Source of the DNA: Cyanobacterium sp. Dongsha4
GTDB taxonomy: Bacteria > Cyanobacteriota > Cyanobacteriia > Cyanobacteriales > Cyanobacteriaceae
Length of the DNA stretch: 64,000 nt
Reading direction: 5' to 3'
Assembly (NCBI RefSeq): GCF_036345015.1
Contig: NZ_CP084098.1
Span: 3,423,326-3,487,325 of the forward strand
The stretch's first letter is position 1. Every line of letters begins with the position of its first letter. The notes below the pieces were generated by a model. The model was not told where the DNA came from. It did not search any database and was given only the letters and a program-made list of their open reading frames with translations. Position numbers and translations under genes: made by a program. This document shows, one piece after another, positions 18,742-28,282 of this stretch.

Positions 18742-20739
18742 ATGGATTACTTTTTAGTTTGCGGTTTGGGATATTTAGGACAACATTGCGTAATTGCCTT
18801 GAAAAAATTTGGAGTGAAAGTAATTGCTATTGAAAAAAATCCTCCCTCTGATTGGGAAGTGAAAAATTTACATGAATCTTTAGATGAGTTAATTATTGGT
18901 GATTGTAGTCAACAGAATATTCTCTCACAAACTCCTATTAGTAAAATTCGAGCGGCTTTAATTGTCACAACTATTGAAAAAGTAAATATTGAAACTGCGA
19001 TCGCACTTAGAACTTTAAATCCCCATACTCGTTTAATTGTAAGAAGCGATCGAGAAAATCTCAACTATTTATTAAGTAATCAATTAGGTAACTTTGTTGC
19101 TTACGAACCTAAACACCTACCTGCGAACGCTTATGCCTTATCTGCATTAGGAAAAGACACTATTGGCTTTTTAGACTTAGAAGGGGGCAAAATGAGAATT
19201 AATCGTTTGCAAATGCCTTCTCATCACCCTTGGTATAGTTACAAATCCCTTGAAGAATTAAATACCCGTCACCGTCGCATTATTACCCATTATCGTCACA
19301 ATTTTCCTGACACAGAGATTAATTTCTATCAATGGAATCCTGAAGCTAAATTGCAACCCCAAGATACCATCGTCTATGTGGAAACCGAAAATAACGACTT
19401 AATGACAAAGGGTTATAATACCAATTCACCCCAAAGAAAATTATCCCAAAATATTATTCAATACATAACCCATATTCAACATCGATTTAATCGCTACTTG
19501 AAAGAATTTTGGCAATTGAATCGTAAACAACAAATTAGAAGAGTTGCTTTGGTATGTACATTAGTTGTCTTCTTATTATTAATTACTGGGACAATACTTT
19601 TTCATTTTTATTACTCCGCTATTAGTTTTGTTTCTGCCTTTTATGTCACGGCAATATTATTATTAGGAGGTTATGCAGATTTATTTTCTCCTCTTGAGCC
19701 TTTAACAGGTTTACCCGCATGGTTACAATTATTTAGTCTTCTTTTAACTCTAACTGGCACTGCTTTTGTGGGGGTTTTATATGCTTTGTTGACAGAGGCT
19801 TTATTGTCTTCTAAATTCCAGTTTAATAGTAAACGTCCTCCCATTCCAAGAGAGAATCATATTATCATAGTTGGTTTTGGCAGATTGGGACAAAAAGTAG
19901 CAGAAAAACTACAGGAGTTGAAAAAACCTGTATTAGCAATAACTCTCAATCCAATCACTGATATATCTACTGCTTTAACAATCCCTTTAATCTCTGGTCA
20001 TAATTTAAACGATAGTCTTAAACTAGCCTATTTAGAAAAAGCTAAAAGTATGGTGATTGTCACGGATGATGACATTATCAATATTGAAATTGCCTTACTG
20101 AGTCAAAAAATTAATCCTAACTGTCAGTTAGTTATTCGTACTAATGGAGATACTTTAACGGAAAATTTGAGTCAACTGTTACCTCATGCTACCATAATTG
20201 ACCCCTACATAGCGGCGGCGGAGGCTTTTACTGGGGCGGCTTTTGGAGAAAATATCCTCGGTTTATCTCGTTTACAACGACAAACGATTCTGGTTACTCA
20301 ATATCACATTGAAGGGAATGACACTTTACAAGGTTTGCTGTTATCTGAAGTTGCCTATGGTTATGGGGTGATTCCTGTCATCTATCAAAATCATCTTGAT
20401 GCTTCTAGGGTTACTTTACCTTCTGATGATATACGTTTAGCTGTAGGAGATTTATTAATTGTTTTAGCCACCATTGAAGGGTTAAAAGCCATAGAATTAG
20501 GCAAACCTCATTTAAGACAATGGCAGTTAGAAATTTTGTCCGCTCAGTCGAAGATGACTATTTTTGATGGTACAAGTGCGATCGCACGCATTTCAGGATG
20601 TTCTTTAAAAACAGCGAAGGAAGTCATGGATAATATTCCTTGTATTTTACCAGTAAGAATGTATCATCATCAGGCAGTAAGACTGAAAAAAATATTACAC
20701 CAGAATCAAATTCAAAGCCATTTAGTAAGAGTTAGATAA
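18742..20739 (+). CDS. RCK-pore-RCK ion channel-like protein (TrkA-N twice)
   Basis: A 665-residue protein. Residues 1-~130 are a Rossmann TrkA-N/RCK domain (YFLVCGLGYLGQHCVIALKK) and ~130-235 a possible RCK C-terminal part. A membrane block follows at ~265-355: a helix (VALVCTLVVFLLLITGTILF), a re-entrant P-loop-like segment (VTAILLLGGYADLFSPL) and a second helix. A second TrkA-N domain (IIIVGFGRLGQKVAEKL) starts near 372 and runs with its TrkA-C part to the end. RCK domains gate K+ channels by binding NAD(H), nucleotides or ions. The filter-like position reads GGYAD instead of GYGD, so ion selectivity is uncertain. It appears monocistronic. Confidence 0.8.
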   Translation: MDYFLVCGLGYLGQHCVIALKKFGVKVIAIEKNPPSDWEVKNLHESLDELIIGDCSQQNILSQTPISKIRAALIVTTIEKVNIETAIALRTLNPHTRLIVRSDRENLNYLLSNQLGNFVAYEPKHLPANAYALSALGKDTIGFLDLEGGKMRINRLQMPSHHPWYSYKSLEELNTRHRRIITHYRHNFPDTEINFYQWNPEAKLQPQDTIVYVETENNDLMTKGYNTNSPQRKLSQNIIQYITHIQHRFNRYLKEFWQLNRKQQIRRVALVCTLVVFLLLITGTILFHFYYSAISFVSAFYVTAILLLGGYADLFSPLEPLTGLPAWLQLFSLLLTLTGTAFVGVLYALLTEALLSSKFQFNSKRPPIPRENHIIIVGFGRLGQKVAEKLQELKKPVLAITLNPITDISTALTIPLISGHNLNDSLKLAYLEKAKSMVIVTDDDIINIEIALLSQKINPNCQLVIRTNGDTLTENLSQLLPHATIIDPYIAAAEAFTGAAFGENILGLSRLQRQTILVTQYHIEGNDTLQGLLLSEVAYGYGVIPVIYQNHLDASRVTLPSDDIRLAVGDLLIVLATIEGLKAIELGKPHLRQWQLEILSAQSKMTIFDGTSAIARISGCSLKTAKEVMDNIPCILPVRMYHHQAVRLKKILHQNQIQSHLVRVR

Positions 20740-21037
20740 ACTTTCATATATCTAAACACTTTTTAAAACCTTCTAACTACTTCAGTTTGGAATTAAAATA
20801 AACAGATTTTGATAAAAATAGTGAATAAATTGATTTTCTTAGTTTTTGAAAATAGATTTAACGCTTACGAGAGTGTTTATTGTCTGTTGCCCATTTCCTA
20901 CCTTAACCAGAGAACTTAAATGCAAACCAGTTTATAAGTAACTAATGAGCCAATATTCAAAAAAACCAAACTATCAAACCTGCCACCTGAAACCTGAAAC
21001 CTGCCCTTACCCGATATTCTTGCTGAAAAACGGGAGT
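20740..21037. repeat. Gap with partial dispersed element
   Basis: Between the RCK protein and the end of accB. Bases 20977-21020 hold CAAACCTGCCACCTGAAACC, more CCTGAAACCTG repeats and TTACCCGATATTCT, a reverse partial copy of the element at 1241. CCTTAACCAGAGAACTTAAA at about 20900 resembles TCTTAACCAGATAACTTACA at about 30430. A frame can be drawn through this repeat but it does not look like protein. Confidence 0.45.
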
Positions 21038-21544
21038 TTAATTGGGTGCAACCCACATCAAAGTTTGTCCATATTCCACAGGTTCGCCATTTTCTACCGC
21101 AATCTCCATTATTTGTCCAGAAACTTCCGCCTCAATTTCATTCATCAGCTTCATAGCTTCAATAATACAGACTACTTGACCATCAGAGATGCGATCGCCA
21201 TTTTCCACAAAAGCAGGTTCACCGGGAGCAGGAGCTCGGTAGAATGTACCAACCATTGGGGAAGTAATAGCTAACCAATTATCTGTTTTTTTACTAGCAG
21301 AAGATTTTTCTGCAGGAGGAGTGGGGGGAGTATCTACCTCCACAGGGTGACTATTTTCCTGAACAGGGGTTATAGATTGGGGAGGGCTTACTGGGGTAGC
21401 AATAGAATAGACAGCATTGTTACTGTAAGGAGAATTTTTCTGCAATGTTAGCTCAAAATCACCCTCTTTGATCGCTAATTCCGAAATATCTGTTTTTGCG
21501 ATCGCTTCTATAAATTCTCGTAGTTGATTAAAGTCGATTGGCAC
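21038..21544 (-). CDS. accB: Biotin carboxyl carrier protein of acetyl-CoA carboxylase
   Basis: A 168-residue BCCP, the biotin-bearing subunit of acetyl-CoA carboxylase, which makes malonyl-CoA for fatty acid synthesis. The N-terminus ([20 protein letters not shown]) is the cyanobacterial form. A Pro-rich linker (~50-85) leads to the biotinyl domain with [19 protein letters not shown] and the biotin acceptor Lys in [13 protein letters not shown]. It lies downstream of efp on the same strand with a 205-bp gap; efp-accB is a common cyanobacterial pairing and suggests co-transcription. Confidence 0.97.
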   Translation of the reverse strand: MPIDFNQLREFIEAIAKTDISELAIKEGDFELTLQKNSPYSNNAVYSIATPVSPPQSITPVQENSHPVEVDTPPTPPAEKSSASKKTDNWLAITSPMVGTFYRAPAPGEPAFVENGDRISDGQVVCIIEAMKLMNEIEAEVSGQIMEIAVENGEPVEYGQTLMWVAPN

Positions 21545-21749
21545 TGTTAAATAATAATATTATTAATAGTTGTATTTACAATTTATTACAAAAAAGACAG
21601 AAAAAATAAATTTATTTAATCTTATAGCAATCAGTCTTAACCTATCAAATATCAGTACCATTATTATAAATAGACCACTGATAAATCAATATTATGGAAT
21701 TGATCTGACTGCTGTAGTTGAAAATTAAATATTTAATAAGGATTAAGAA

Positions 21750-22307
21750 TTACTCTCTACCTAAATAACTATCATTTCTAGTATCTACTTTAACTTTTTC
21801 GCCGATAGAAATAAATAAGGGAACCATAATTTGCGCCCCAGTTTCCAAAATAGCAGGTTTTGAACCACCTGTTGCAGTATCACCCTTCACACCGGGATCT
21901 GTTTCAACAACTTCCAATACTACAGAGGTAGGTAATTCTACTTCTAAAACGGTATTATTCCAGAAAAGAACATTAACCTCCATTTCCTCTTTAATATATT
22001 TTGATTTATCTCCCACTTGCTCCTCTGAAAGTCTTGCTTCTTCAAAGGTTTCCATATCCATGAACACAAATTGATCTCCATCTTTATAGGTGTGTTGCAT
22101 GGTACGTTTATCTAAATTTGCTTGAGGCACGGTTTCCCCTGCACGGAAAGTTTTTTCTACAACACTACCTGTCTGGGCATTTTTTAATTTTGTACGCACA
22201 AAAGCTGAACCCTTACCCGGCTTAACATGGAGAAACTCAACAACTCTCCAAACACCACCATCCAATTCAATACTTACACCGGGGCGAAAATCATTACTAG
22301 AAATCAT
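21750..22307 (-). CDS. efp: Translation elongation factor P
   Basis: A 185-residue EF-P, which enters the ribosomal E site and relieves stalling on polyproline. The three-domain layout is complete: KOW-like domain I with the exposed loop [19 protein letters not shown] carrying the conserved lysine, then the OB domains with [20 protein letters not shown] and the ending [20 protein letters not shown]. How this lysine is modified cannot be seen; no epmA is nearby. The start [10 protein letters not shown] is the usual one. Confidence 0.97.
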   Translation of the reverse strand: MISSNDFRPGVSIELDGGVWRVVEFLHVKPGKGSAFVRTKLKNAQTGSVVEKTFRAGETVPQANLDKRTMQHTYKDGDQFVFMDMETFEEARLSEEQVGDKSKYIKEEMEVNVLFWNNTVLEVELPTSVVLEVVETDPGVKGDTATGGSKPAILETGAQIMVPLFISIGEKVKVDTRNDSYLGRE

Positions 22308-22626
22308 AAAAATTAATACTCTTTATCCTTAAATATTTATCTATTTTTAATTCATACTGGCTATAAAAATACCAAAACTATATTCTCTCAAAATGGTACT
22401 AATGACAAGTAACAATTAGTAATTAAGACAAGGCAATGGGCAATAGGCAATAGTGAATAGTTGATAATTAATGACTCCGTTCACGACTGAAAGGAGCGTA
22501 AGAGCTCTCGCTCGTTCTCTCCTTCTTTTGGTCAAAGCAAATGCGAATAATAAGTTACTATGTATAGGAGTATTTTACTACTGAGCTTATAAAGCAAAAA
22601 AATATCGAACTATCAGGATTGCCATA
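22308..22626. repeat. Divergent intergenic region with palindromic repeat, copy 2
   Basis: Lies between the divergent efp and antiporter genes. It holds GGCAATGGGCAATAGGCAAT modules (about 22430-22455), the palindromic element at 22473-22496 (GACTCCGTTCACGACTGAAA then GGAGC, the inverse of the copy at 11733-11757) and its associated GAGCTCTCGCTCGTTCTC half. Promoters of both genes should lie here; none is clear. Confidence 0.5.
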
Positions 22627-24528
22627 ATGGATGGATCATTTACTCTTACCCTACAAATAGTAATTACTGTTGTAGCGGGGATTAGCGCTCAAGTATTAGG
22701 GGAATTTTTTAAAATCCCTAGTATTGTTTTCCTGCTAATTTTCGGAATTGCGATCGGTCGAGATGGTTTAGAGTTACTACATCCAGAATTACTAGGCTCA
22801 GGATTAGAAGTGTTAGTTGCCCTTTCCGTTGCCATTATTTTATTTGAAGGGGGCTTAAATTTAGAGTTAAATAAAATCGGACAAGTATCAGGAAGTATCC
22901 GTAATTTAGTAACTATCGGCACTCTCATTACCTTTCTGGGAGGGGGGATGGCGGCTCATTGGTTTGCAGAATTTCCTTGGCAAATAGCCTTTTTATATGC
23001 CTCGTTGGTGGTGGTGACAGGTCCTACGGTAGTCGGTCCACTACTTAAGCAAGTTACAGTGGATAAAAGAGTTGCCACTTTATTGGAAGGAGAGGGGGTA
23101 TTAATTGACCCTGTTGGTGCTATTTTAGCAGTGGTGGTATTGAATACGATTCTTAACCAATCGGCAAACTCCTTAGAAATTGTTTCTGGTTTGTTGTTAC
23201 GTCTTAGTTTTGGGGCAATTTTGGGGGGAATTAGTGGTTGGTTATTAGGCACTTTTCAAAAAAAAGCGAATTTCCTTGGTGATGATTTAAAAAATCTCGT
23301 GGTTTTAGCGGGGGTTTGGGGTACTTTTGGACTTTCTCAAATGATTATTAGTGAGTCTGGATTAATGGCAACTGTTACCGCAGGTATCGTTTTAAGGGCG
23401 GCGGGGATTCCTGAAGAAAGATTGTTATTGAGATTTAAAGGGCAGTTAACAACTTTAGGAGTATCGGTTTTATTTATTCTTTTAGCGGCGGATTTATCTA
23501 TTGCTAGTATTTTTGCCCTTGGTTGGGGTAGTGTTGTCACGGTTTTAATTTTAATGTTTGCAGTGCGCCCGTTAAGTATTTTGCTTTGTACTTGGGGTAA
23601 TGGCATGAATTGGCGACAAAAGTTCTTTTTAGCTTGGGTTGCGCCCCGTGGTATTGTTTCTGCCTCTGTTGCTTCTTTATTTGCTATTTTACTTACTCAA
23701 AATGGGATTAATGGTGGAAGTTCCATTAAGGGTTTAGTATTCTTAACTATTATGATGACTGTTTTTTTACAGGGATTGACAGCAGGTGCGATCGCACGAT
23801 TGTTAAAGATTACTTTAGATCAAGCCTCTGGAGCGATGATTGTCGGTTGTAATCCTTTAGGAAGATTAATTGCCAGTTTAATTCAGGGCGAGGGAGAATC
23901 AGTAGTTTTAATTGATACAGATAAAGAAGATTGTGAGAGGGCAAAACAAGATAATCTCTCAGTCTATGAAAGTAGTGCATTAGATCATGAATTATTAGAA
24001 AAAGCGGGGATAGATTCTTTTGGTACTTTTATCGCTTTAACTACGAATGCAGATGTTAATTTAATGATTACTCAAAGGGCATTGGAAGAATTTTCTCCAC
24101 CTCGATTATTTGCAGTATTTCCCAATGATGAGGAAAACAAAATCAAAACGAATAAACAAAAAATTAATCAAGCATTCATTTCTAAATTATCCGTTAAAGA
24201 TTGGAATCAGTATCTCAAAGAAGGACAATTTAAACTGGGTAAAACCATTATCAAACCTCAAGTTGAGTTACAAACAGTGCATTTGAATACCATGATTAAT
24301 TCAGGGGAATTATTACCTCTGTTGTTGAAAAGAAAAGGCAAATTGCAAATTGTGAGTGCAGGGGAAGAATGGCAACCCAATGATGAGATTATTTATTTAC
24401 TTCACGACTCTCGCCCTCAACTTTTAAAACAACTGTCGGGAAATACTGTTTCTTCTCGCTTTAGTCTTAGCCAGTTACCAGAAGTGGAGGAAATCCCCAT
24501 TGCAACTTTGATGAAAGTAGTTAGTTAA
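22627..24528 (+). CDS. Na+(K+)/H+ antiporter, CPA1/NhaP type with TrkA-N domain
   Basis: A 633-residue cation/proton antiporter. Residues 1-~390 form about twelve membrane helices with the family motifs LFEGGLNLELNKIG and VVVTGPTVVGPLLKQV and the ion-site acidic residue in GEGVLIDPVGAILAVVV. The segment FFLAWVAPRGIVSASVASLF marks NhaP-like proteins. A TrkA-N nucleotide-binding domain follows at ~400-510 (GAMIVGCNPLGRLIASLIQG), and a C-terminal cytosolic region resembles TrkA-C. It should export Na+ or K+ in exchange for protons, with gating by nucleotide binding. The exact ion is not readable. Short start MDGSFTLTLQ is natural. Confidence 0.9.
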   Translation: MDGSFTLTLQIVITVVAGISAQVLGEFFKIPSIVFLLIFGIAIGRDGLELLHPELLGSGLEVLVALSVAIILFEGGLNLELNKIGQVSGSIRNLVTIGTLITFLGGGMAAHWFAEFPWQIAFLYASLVVVTGPTVVGPLLKQVTVDKRVATLLEGEGVLIDPVGAILAVVVLNTILNQSANSLEIVSGLLLRLSFGAILGGISGWLLGTFQKKANFLGDDLKNLVVLAGVWGTFGLSQMIISESGLMATVTAGIVLRAAGIPEERLLLRFKGQLTTLGVSVLFILLAADLSIASIFALGWGSVVTVLILMFAVRPLSILLCTWGNGMNWRQKFFLAWVAPRGIVSASVASLFAILLTQNGINGGSSIKGLVFLTIMMTVFLQGLTAGAIARLLKITLDQASGAMIVGCNPLGRLIASLIQGEGESVVLIDTDKEDCERAKQDNLSVYESSALDHELLEKAGIDSFGTFIALTTNADVNLMITQRALEEFSPPRLFAVFPNDEENKIKTNKQKINQAFISKLSVKDWNQYLKEGQFKLGKTIIKPQVELQTVHLNTMINSGELLPLLLKRKGKLQIVSAGEEWQPNDEIIYLLHDSRPQLLKQLSGNTVSSRFSLSQLPEVEEIPIATLMKVVS

Positions 24529-24757
24529 TTAACCTCTCCCTAACACCCCAATATCCAAAAACCCTAAGCCTCTACTTTCCCCTAATACCCCAACACCCTA
24601 ACACTTCCTTCTTAAAGAACTCAAGTTGAATTTTATTAACCAAATCTTAATTATTCAAGAAGTTCTAATTTTGACGGTACAATTAACTCTACAGATATTT
24701 ACTGAGATTAATTTACATATTAAATACGATTAATTATTAATTTTTTATCGATAAGTT
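24529..24757. repeat. C-rich repeat modules
   Basis: CCCTAACACCCCAATATCC, AACCCTAAGCC, CCCCTAATACCCCAACACCC and similar words fill 24533-24605, the inverse of the GGGGTATTGGGG-type modules elsewhere. The remainder up to the exporter gene is AT-rich without recognised signals. Confidence 0.5.
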
Positions 24758-27700
24758 ATGGTTTATACAACAGGTTCAGTAGCAGAATTTATTTCTAGTG
24801 TTGAACCCTTTAATAATCTTTCTCGCAGTGAAATAGAGGTCATTTCTTCTCATTTTAAGCCCTTAAAATACGAAATGGGGCAAATTATGTTAGTTAAGGA
24901 TAACATTCCTCCTTATGTGGCAATTATTTACGAAGGTCAAGCCCGTTGTATTGCTTATGATCCTCGCAATAATTTACCTGTAAGTGTTCAGTTACTCAGT
25001 TATGGTAATGTTATCGGTTGGGAAAGTTTAATGCGGGGTTTTCCCACAGAAACTGCGATCGCATCTACGGAGGTGGTTGCTTTAACTATTGATAGAGATA
25101 AGTTTTTAGATTTACTTAGACAACATTCGAGTTTAAAAAATTATTATCAGCAAAAAGCAGGTTTAATCGAAGTATTTGATTTATTAGGCTCTCAACTGGT
25201 CAAAAAAGCTATTGCTCACGGAGATATTAAAGCCCTCGCCAAAGATGCCGTTAATAAAGCTCAAGTTTGTCATTTAGTAGCTGGAAAATGCGATCGCCTC
25301 CCAAATCTTCCCGAAAATCAGGAATGGGTATTAAGTAGCGGTAAAATCAACGGTTTCGACATCGGAGATATAGTCACAATAAATGAAAGTTTAACCCTAG
25401 AAACTAACTGCCGTCTTATTTCCTTGAGCATTCCCCAATCTATTCCCCTTAAAAATGAAAATGGGCAGGTAATAGAAAAAGATGAGGAAGAAGATTTATG
25501 GGCAGAAGAAGATAGAAAAGAAAACAATTCTCCTTCTCAAACAGCCATTACTCCTGCTGTATTGATGGATAACGAGGAAATCCCTTTAGCTGACCCTCAA
25601 ATTCTACAAAAACAACCTCGCACTCTTCAAGCAGAATCCCGTAAACCCCTCAAAGATTATCCTTTCTATAGCGGTAGAAGTGAAGCTGAAATCGGTATTG
25701 CTTGTATGCGAATGCTATCTAAATATTATCGAATTCCTTTTCGGGGAGATGTTTTAGAACGTATTGTTAAAGAGCAAGTACAAAGAAATGGGGCATTATC
25801 CCTTGATGTTTGTGGAGCTATTACAGAATTAATCGGCTTAAATGCACAACTAATAGGTGTTCCCGCCGGGGCATTTGGCAAACTCGAAGGAACTTTTTTA
25901 ACCAAGTTATCCGACTCCCTGGTTATTGTCTATACAGCCAATGAAAAAACAGTCATCGTAGGTGATCCCACTTTAAGAGGAGTTAGAGAGTATAAAACCC
26001 TTGAATTTCTGGAAATGTGGGGTCAAGAAGGGAAAGTTTTATTGTTGAAAAAAACAAAAGAAACCCCTGAAGAAAAATTTGGTTTAAGCTGGTTTGTTCC
26101 TTCCATCATTAAATATAAATGGGTTTTACTAGAAGTATTTATAGCTTCTTTCTTTGTGCAACTATTCGCCTTAGCAAATCCTCTGATGATTCAAATTATC
26201 ATTGATAAGGTGATTGTGCAAAATAGCCCCGACACTTTGCAAGTATTAGGTATATTTTTAGTTGTTTTAGCGGTTTTTGAGGCAATTTTAAGCACCCTGC
26301 GAACTTATTCCTTCGTTGATACTACGAACCGCATTGATATGACCTTGGGATCGGAGATTATCGATCACCTTTTACGGCTACCGCTCAGGTACTTTGAAAA
26401 GCGTCCTGTGGGGGAAATTTCCACCCGTATTAATGAGTTAGAGAATATTAGGTCATTTTTGACAGGAACTGCCCTAACAGTGGTGTTAGACGCTATTTTT
26501 TCGGTGATCTATATTGTGGTTATGTTTATCTATAGCCCTTTGTTAACCTTTGTGGCATTGGGTATCATTCCTATTTTTGTGGCATTAACTCTGATATTTT
26601 CTCCCCTCATTCGTCGTCAATTAAGGGCAAAAGCCGAACGCAATGCTTCGACTCAATCTCATTTAGTGGAAATTATGTCGGGGATTCAAACAGTAAAAGC
26701 CCAAAACATCGAGTTAAAATCTCGTTGGGAATGGCAGGAAAGATATGCTAGATATGTGGGTACAGGTTTTAAAACCGTCATTACTCAAACCCTTGCCGGT
26801 TCTGCTAGTAATTTCTTAAATAAATTATCTCAGTTATTAGTATTATGGGTGGGGGCGTATCTGGTTTTACAAGGGGATTTGACTTTAGGACAATTAATCG
26901 CTTTTCGTATCATTGCTGGTTATGTTACCCAACCGATTTTACGTCTTGCTCAATTATGGCAAAATTTCCAACAAACAGCCCTTTCCTTGGAACGTTTAGC
27001 AGATATTGTCGATCATCCTCAAGAAGCGGAGGAAGATAGAGATAATATACCTATGCCTTTGATTGATGGTCATTTACAATATGAAAATGTTTGTTTTCGT
27101 TTTAAGCCTCACGGTCCTTTACAATTAAACAACGTTAGTATCGACATTAACGCTGGTACTTTCGTGGGTATCGTGGGGGAAAGTGGTGCAGGTAAAAGTA
27201 CCATGACAAAACTCGTTTCTCGCTTATATGAACCAGAATCTGGGCGTATTTTAATCGATGGTTATGATGTTAACCGAGTAGAATTGTACTCTCTCCGTCG
27301 TCAGGTGGGGGTTGTACCTCAAGAGAGTCTTTTATTCGATGGCACTATTTTCGAGAATATCGCTTTAACTAATCCTTCTGCTAGTTCTGATGAAGTGATT
27401 CGCGCGGCAGAAATCGCTTGCGCCCATGAGTTTATTATGAGTCTTGCTAATGGTTACAATACCAGAGTAGGAGAAAGGGGGGCTTCTCTTTCTGGAGGAC
27501 AAAGACAAAGAATTGCGATCGCACGTTCTGTGTTACAAAATCCTCGGATGTTAGTCTTAGATGAGGCAACCAGTGCTTTAGACTACAACACAGAAGCTCA
27601 AGTTTGTCATAATCTAATTCATGCTTTCCACGATCGCACAGTTTTATTTATTACTCACCGTCTAGCAACTATTCGCAGTGCAGATTTAATTCTTGTGATG

Positions 27701-27802
27701 GATAGCGGAATTATTGCCGAAAAAGGAACTCACGATGAGTTAATGGCTTTGCAAGGGCGTTATTATCATCTTTATCAACAACAGCAAAAAGTTAAGAGTT
27801 AG
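24758..27802 (+). CDS. ABC exporter with cNMP-binding-like and C39-like domains (HlyB type)
   Basis: A 1014-residue exporter. Order: cyclic-nucleotide-binding-like domain (~10-130), acidic linker (~245-300), C39 peptidase-like domain (~300-435), six-helix membrane domain (~450-735) and nucleotide-binding domain with Walker A GESGAGKST (~805), signature LSGGQRQRIAIARS (~908), Walker B LVLDEATSALD and H-loop FITHRLA. In the C39-like domain the usual DCGxAC motif reads EIGIACMRML, so the catalytic Cys is gone, and no catalytic His precedes the GDP motif. It should therefore bind rather than cut its substrate, like HlyB for RTX-type proteins. No HlyD-type partner or obvious substrate gene is adjacent. 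Confidence 0.88.
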   Translation: MVYTTGSVAEFISSVEPFNNLSRSEIEVISSHFKPLKYEMGQIMLVKDNIPPYVAIIYEGQARCIAYDPRNNLPVSVQLLSYGNVIGWESLMRGFPTETAIASTEVVALTIDRDKFLDLLRQHSSLKNYYQQKAGLIEVFDLLGSQLVKKAIAHGDIKALAKDAVNKAQVCHLVAGKCDRLPNLPENQEWVLSSGKINGFDIGDIVTINESLTLETNCRLISLSIPQSIPLKNENGQVIEKDEEEDLWAEEDRKENNSPSQTAITPAVLMDNEEIPLADPQILQKQPRTLQAESRKPLKDYPFYSGRSEAEIGIACMRMLSKYYRIPFRGDVLERIVKEQVQRNGALSLDVCGAITELIGLNAQLIGVPAGAFGKLEGTFLTKLSDSLVIVYTANEKTVIVGDPTLRGVREYKTLEFLEMWGQEGKVLLLKKTKETPEEKFGLSWFVPSIIKYKWVLLEVFIASFFVQLFALANPLMIQIIIDKVIVQNSPDTLQVLGIFLVVLAVFEAILSTLRTYSFVDTTNRIDMTLGSEIIDHLLRLPLRYFEKRPVGEISTRINELENIRSFLTGTALTVVLDAIFSVIYIVVMFIYSPLLTFVALGIIPIFVALTLIFSPLIRRQLRAKAERNASTQSHLVEIMSGIQTVKAQNIELKSRWEWQERYARYVGTGFKTVITQTLAGSASNFLNKLSQLLVLWVGAYLVLQGDLTLGQLIAFRIIAGYVTQPILRLAQLWQNFQQTALSLERLADIVDHPQEAEEDRDNIPMPLIDGHLQYENVCFRFKPHGPLQLNNVSIDINAGTFVGIVGESGAGKSTMTKLVSRLYEPESGRILIDGYDVNRVELYSLRRQVGVVPQESLLFDGTIFENIALTNPSASSDEVIRAAEIACAHEFIMSLANGYNTRVGERGASLSGGQRQRIAIARSVLQNPRMLVLDEATSALDYNTEAQVCHNLIHAFHDRTVLFITHRLATIRSADLILVMDSGIIAEKGTHDELMALQGRYYHLYQQQQKVKS

Positions 27803-27825
27803 AGTTAGGAGTTCGGGGTTAGGAG

Positions 27826-28017
27826 TTCGGGAAGCAGGGTTTTTTCATTCTCAAAAATGTCAATTTTTGAAACTAACAAATAGTAACAGATACAGGAGTT
27901 TTTAAGTATTAATTAATCAATTATTAAGAAAAAACGCTCCCCTCTACTGTGGGAGAGGGGTTGGGGGTGAGGGCAAGATAATTTTGCCCTGACTTTGAAA
28001 AAACCCTGTTCGGGAAG
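27826..28017. mobile_element. 174-bp MITE with 9-bp target duplications
   Basis: The element spans 27835-28008. Its ends are inverted repeats: CAGGGTTTTTTCA at the left and TGAAAAAACCCTG-equivalent at the right, with at least 12-13 matching bases. It is flanked by perfect 9-bp direct repeats TTCGGGAAG at 27826-27834 and 28009-28017. The interior is non-coding and contains CGCTCCCCTCTACTGTGGG, GAGAGGGG and a GGGCAA-TTGCCC hairpin at 27971-27989. The 9-bp duplication fits an IS4-like or similar transposase acting in trans; no such transposase is in the window. Confidence 0.8.
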
Positions 28018-28108
28018 AGGTGTCAGATTTCAGGTTTTGGATTGTTGGGGGATTGGGGTGTTATGGTGTTAGGGTTATTGTTAATTAAACACTTTTGCTC
28101 ATTACTAA

Positions 28109-28282
28109 TTAAATTAGGTCTGCTTGATAAATAACCACTGCTAAAAGGGCAGAAAATATAGTAATTCCCGTTGCCACAAGGGGATGTTGTCCTTGACTGA
28201 CTGCATAAGATGTAATAATTCCTGCACCAATAGCGGCTGTTAGACCTGCACCTACTAAATCTTTTCCTTGATTATCTCTCAT
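28109..28282 (-). CDS. Small two-helix membrane protein, 57 residues
   Basis: A short minus-strand gene: MRDNQGKDLVGAGLTAAIGA opens it and the rest contains IITSYAVSQGQHPLVATGIT and FSALLAVVIYQ. Two hydrophobic helices (about 10-28 and 34-52) are joined by the polar SQGQHP turn. The length, the regular amphipathic pattern and the ATG start argue for a real gene, and I believe similar small proteins occur in other cyanobacteria, though I cannot confirm it. Function unknown; thylakoid or plasma membrane location is likely. No clear Shine-Dalgarno is present. It stands between the MITE and the flavodiiron gene, divergent from the latter. Confidence 0.65.
   Translation of the reverse strand: MRDNQGKDLVGAGLTAAIGAGIITSYAVSQGQHPLVATGITIFSALLAVVIYQADLI

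Noticed and set aside
20945-21274. Plus-strand frame of 109 codons over the accB end
   Set aside because: Its first part is translated CAGGT-type repeat DNA and the rest is antisense to conserved biotinyl-domain codons.
24758-27802. Bacteriocin-processing exporter with active C39 peptidase
   Set aside because: The catalytic Cys and His of C39 are replaced, and no small double-glycine precursor gene was found nearby.
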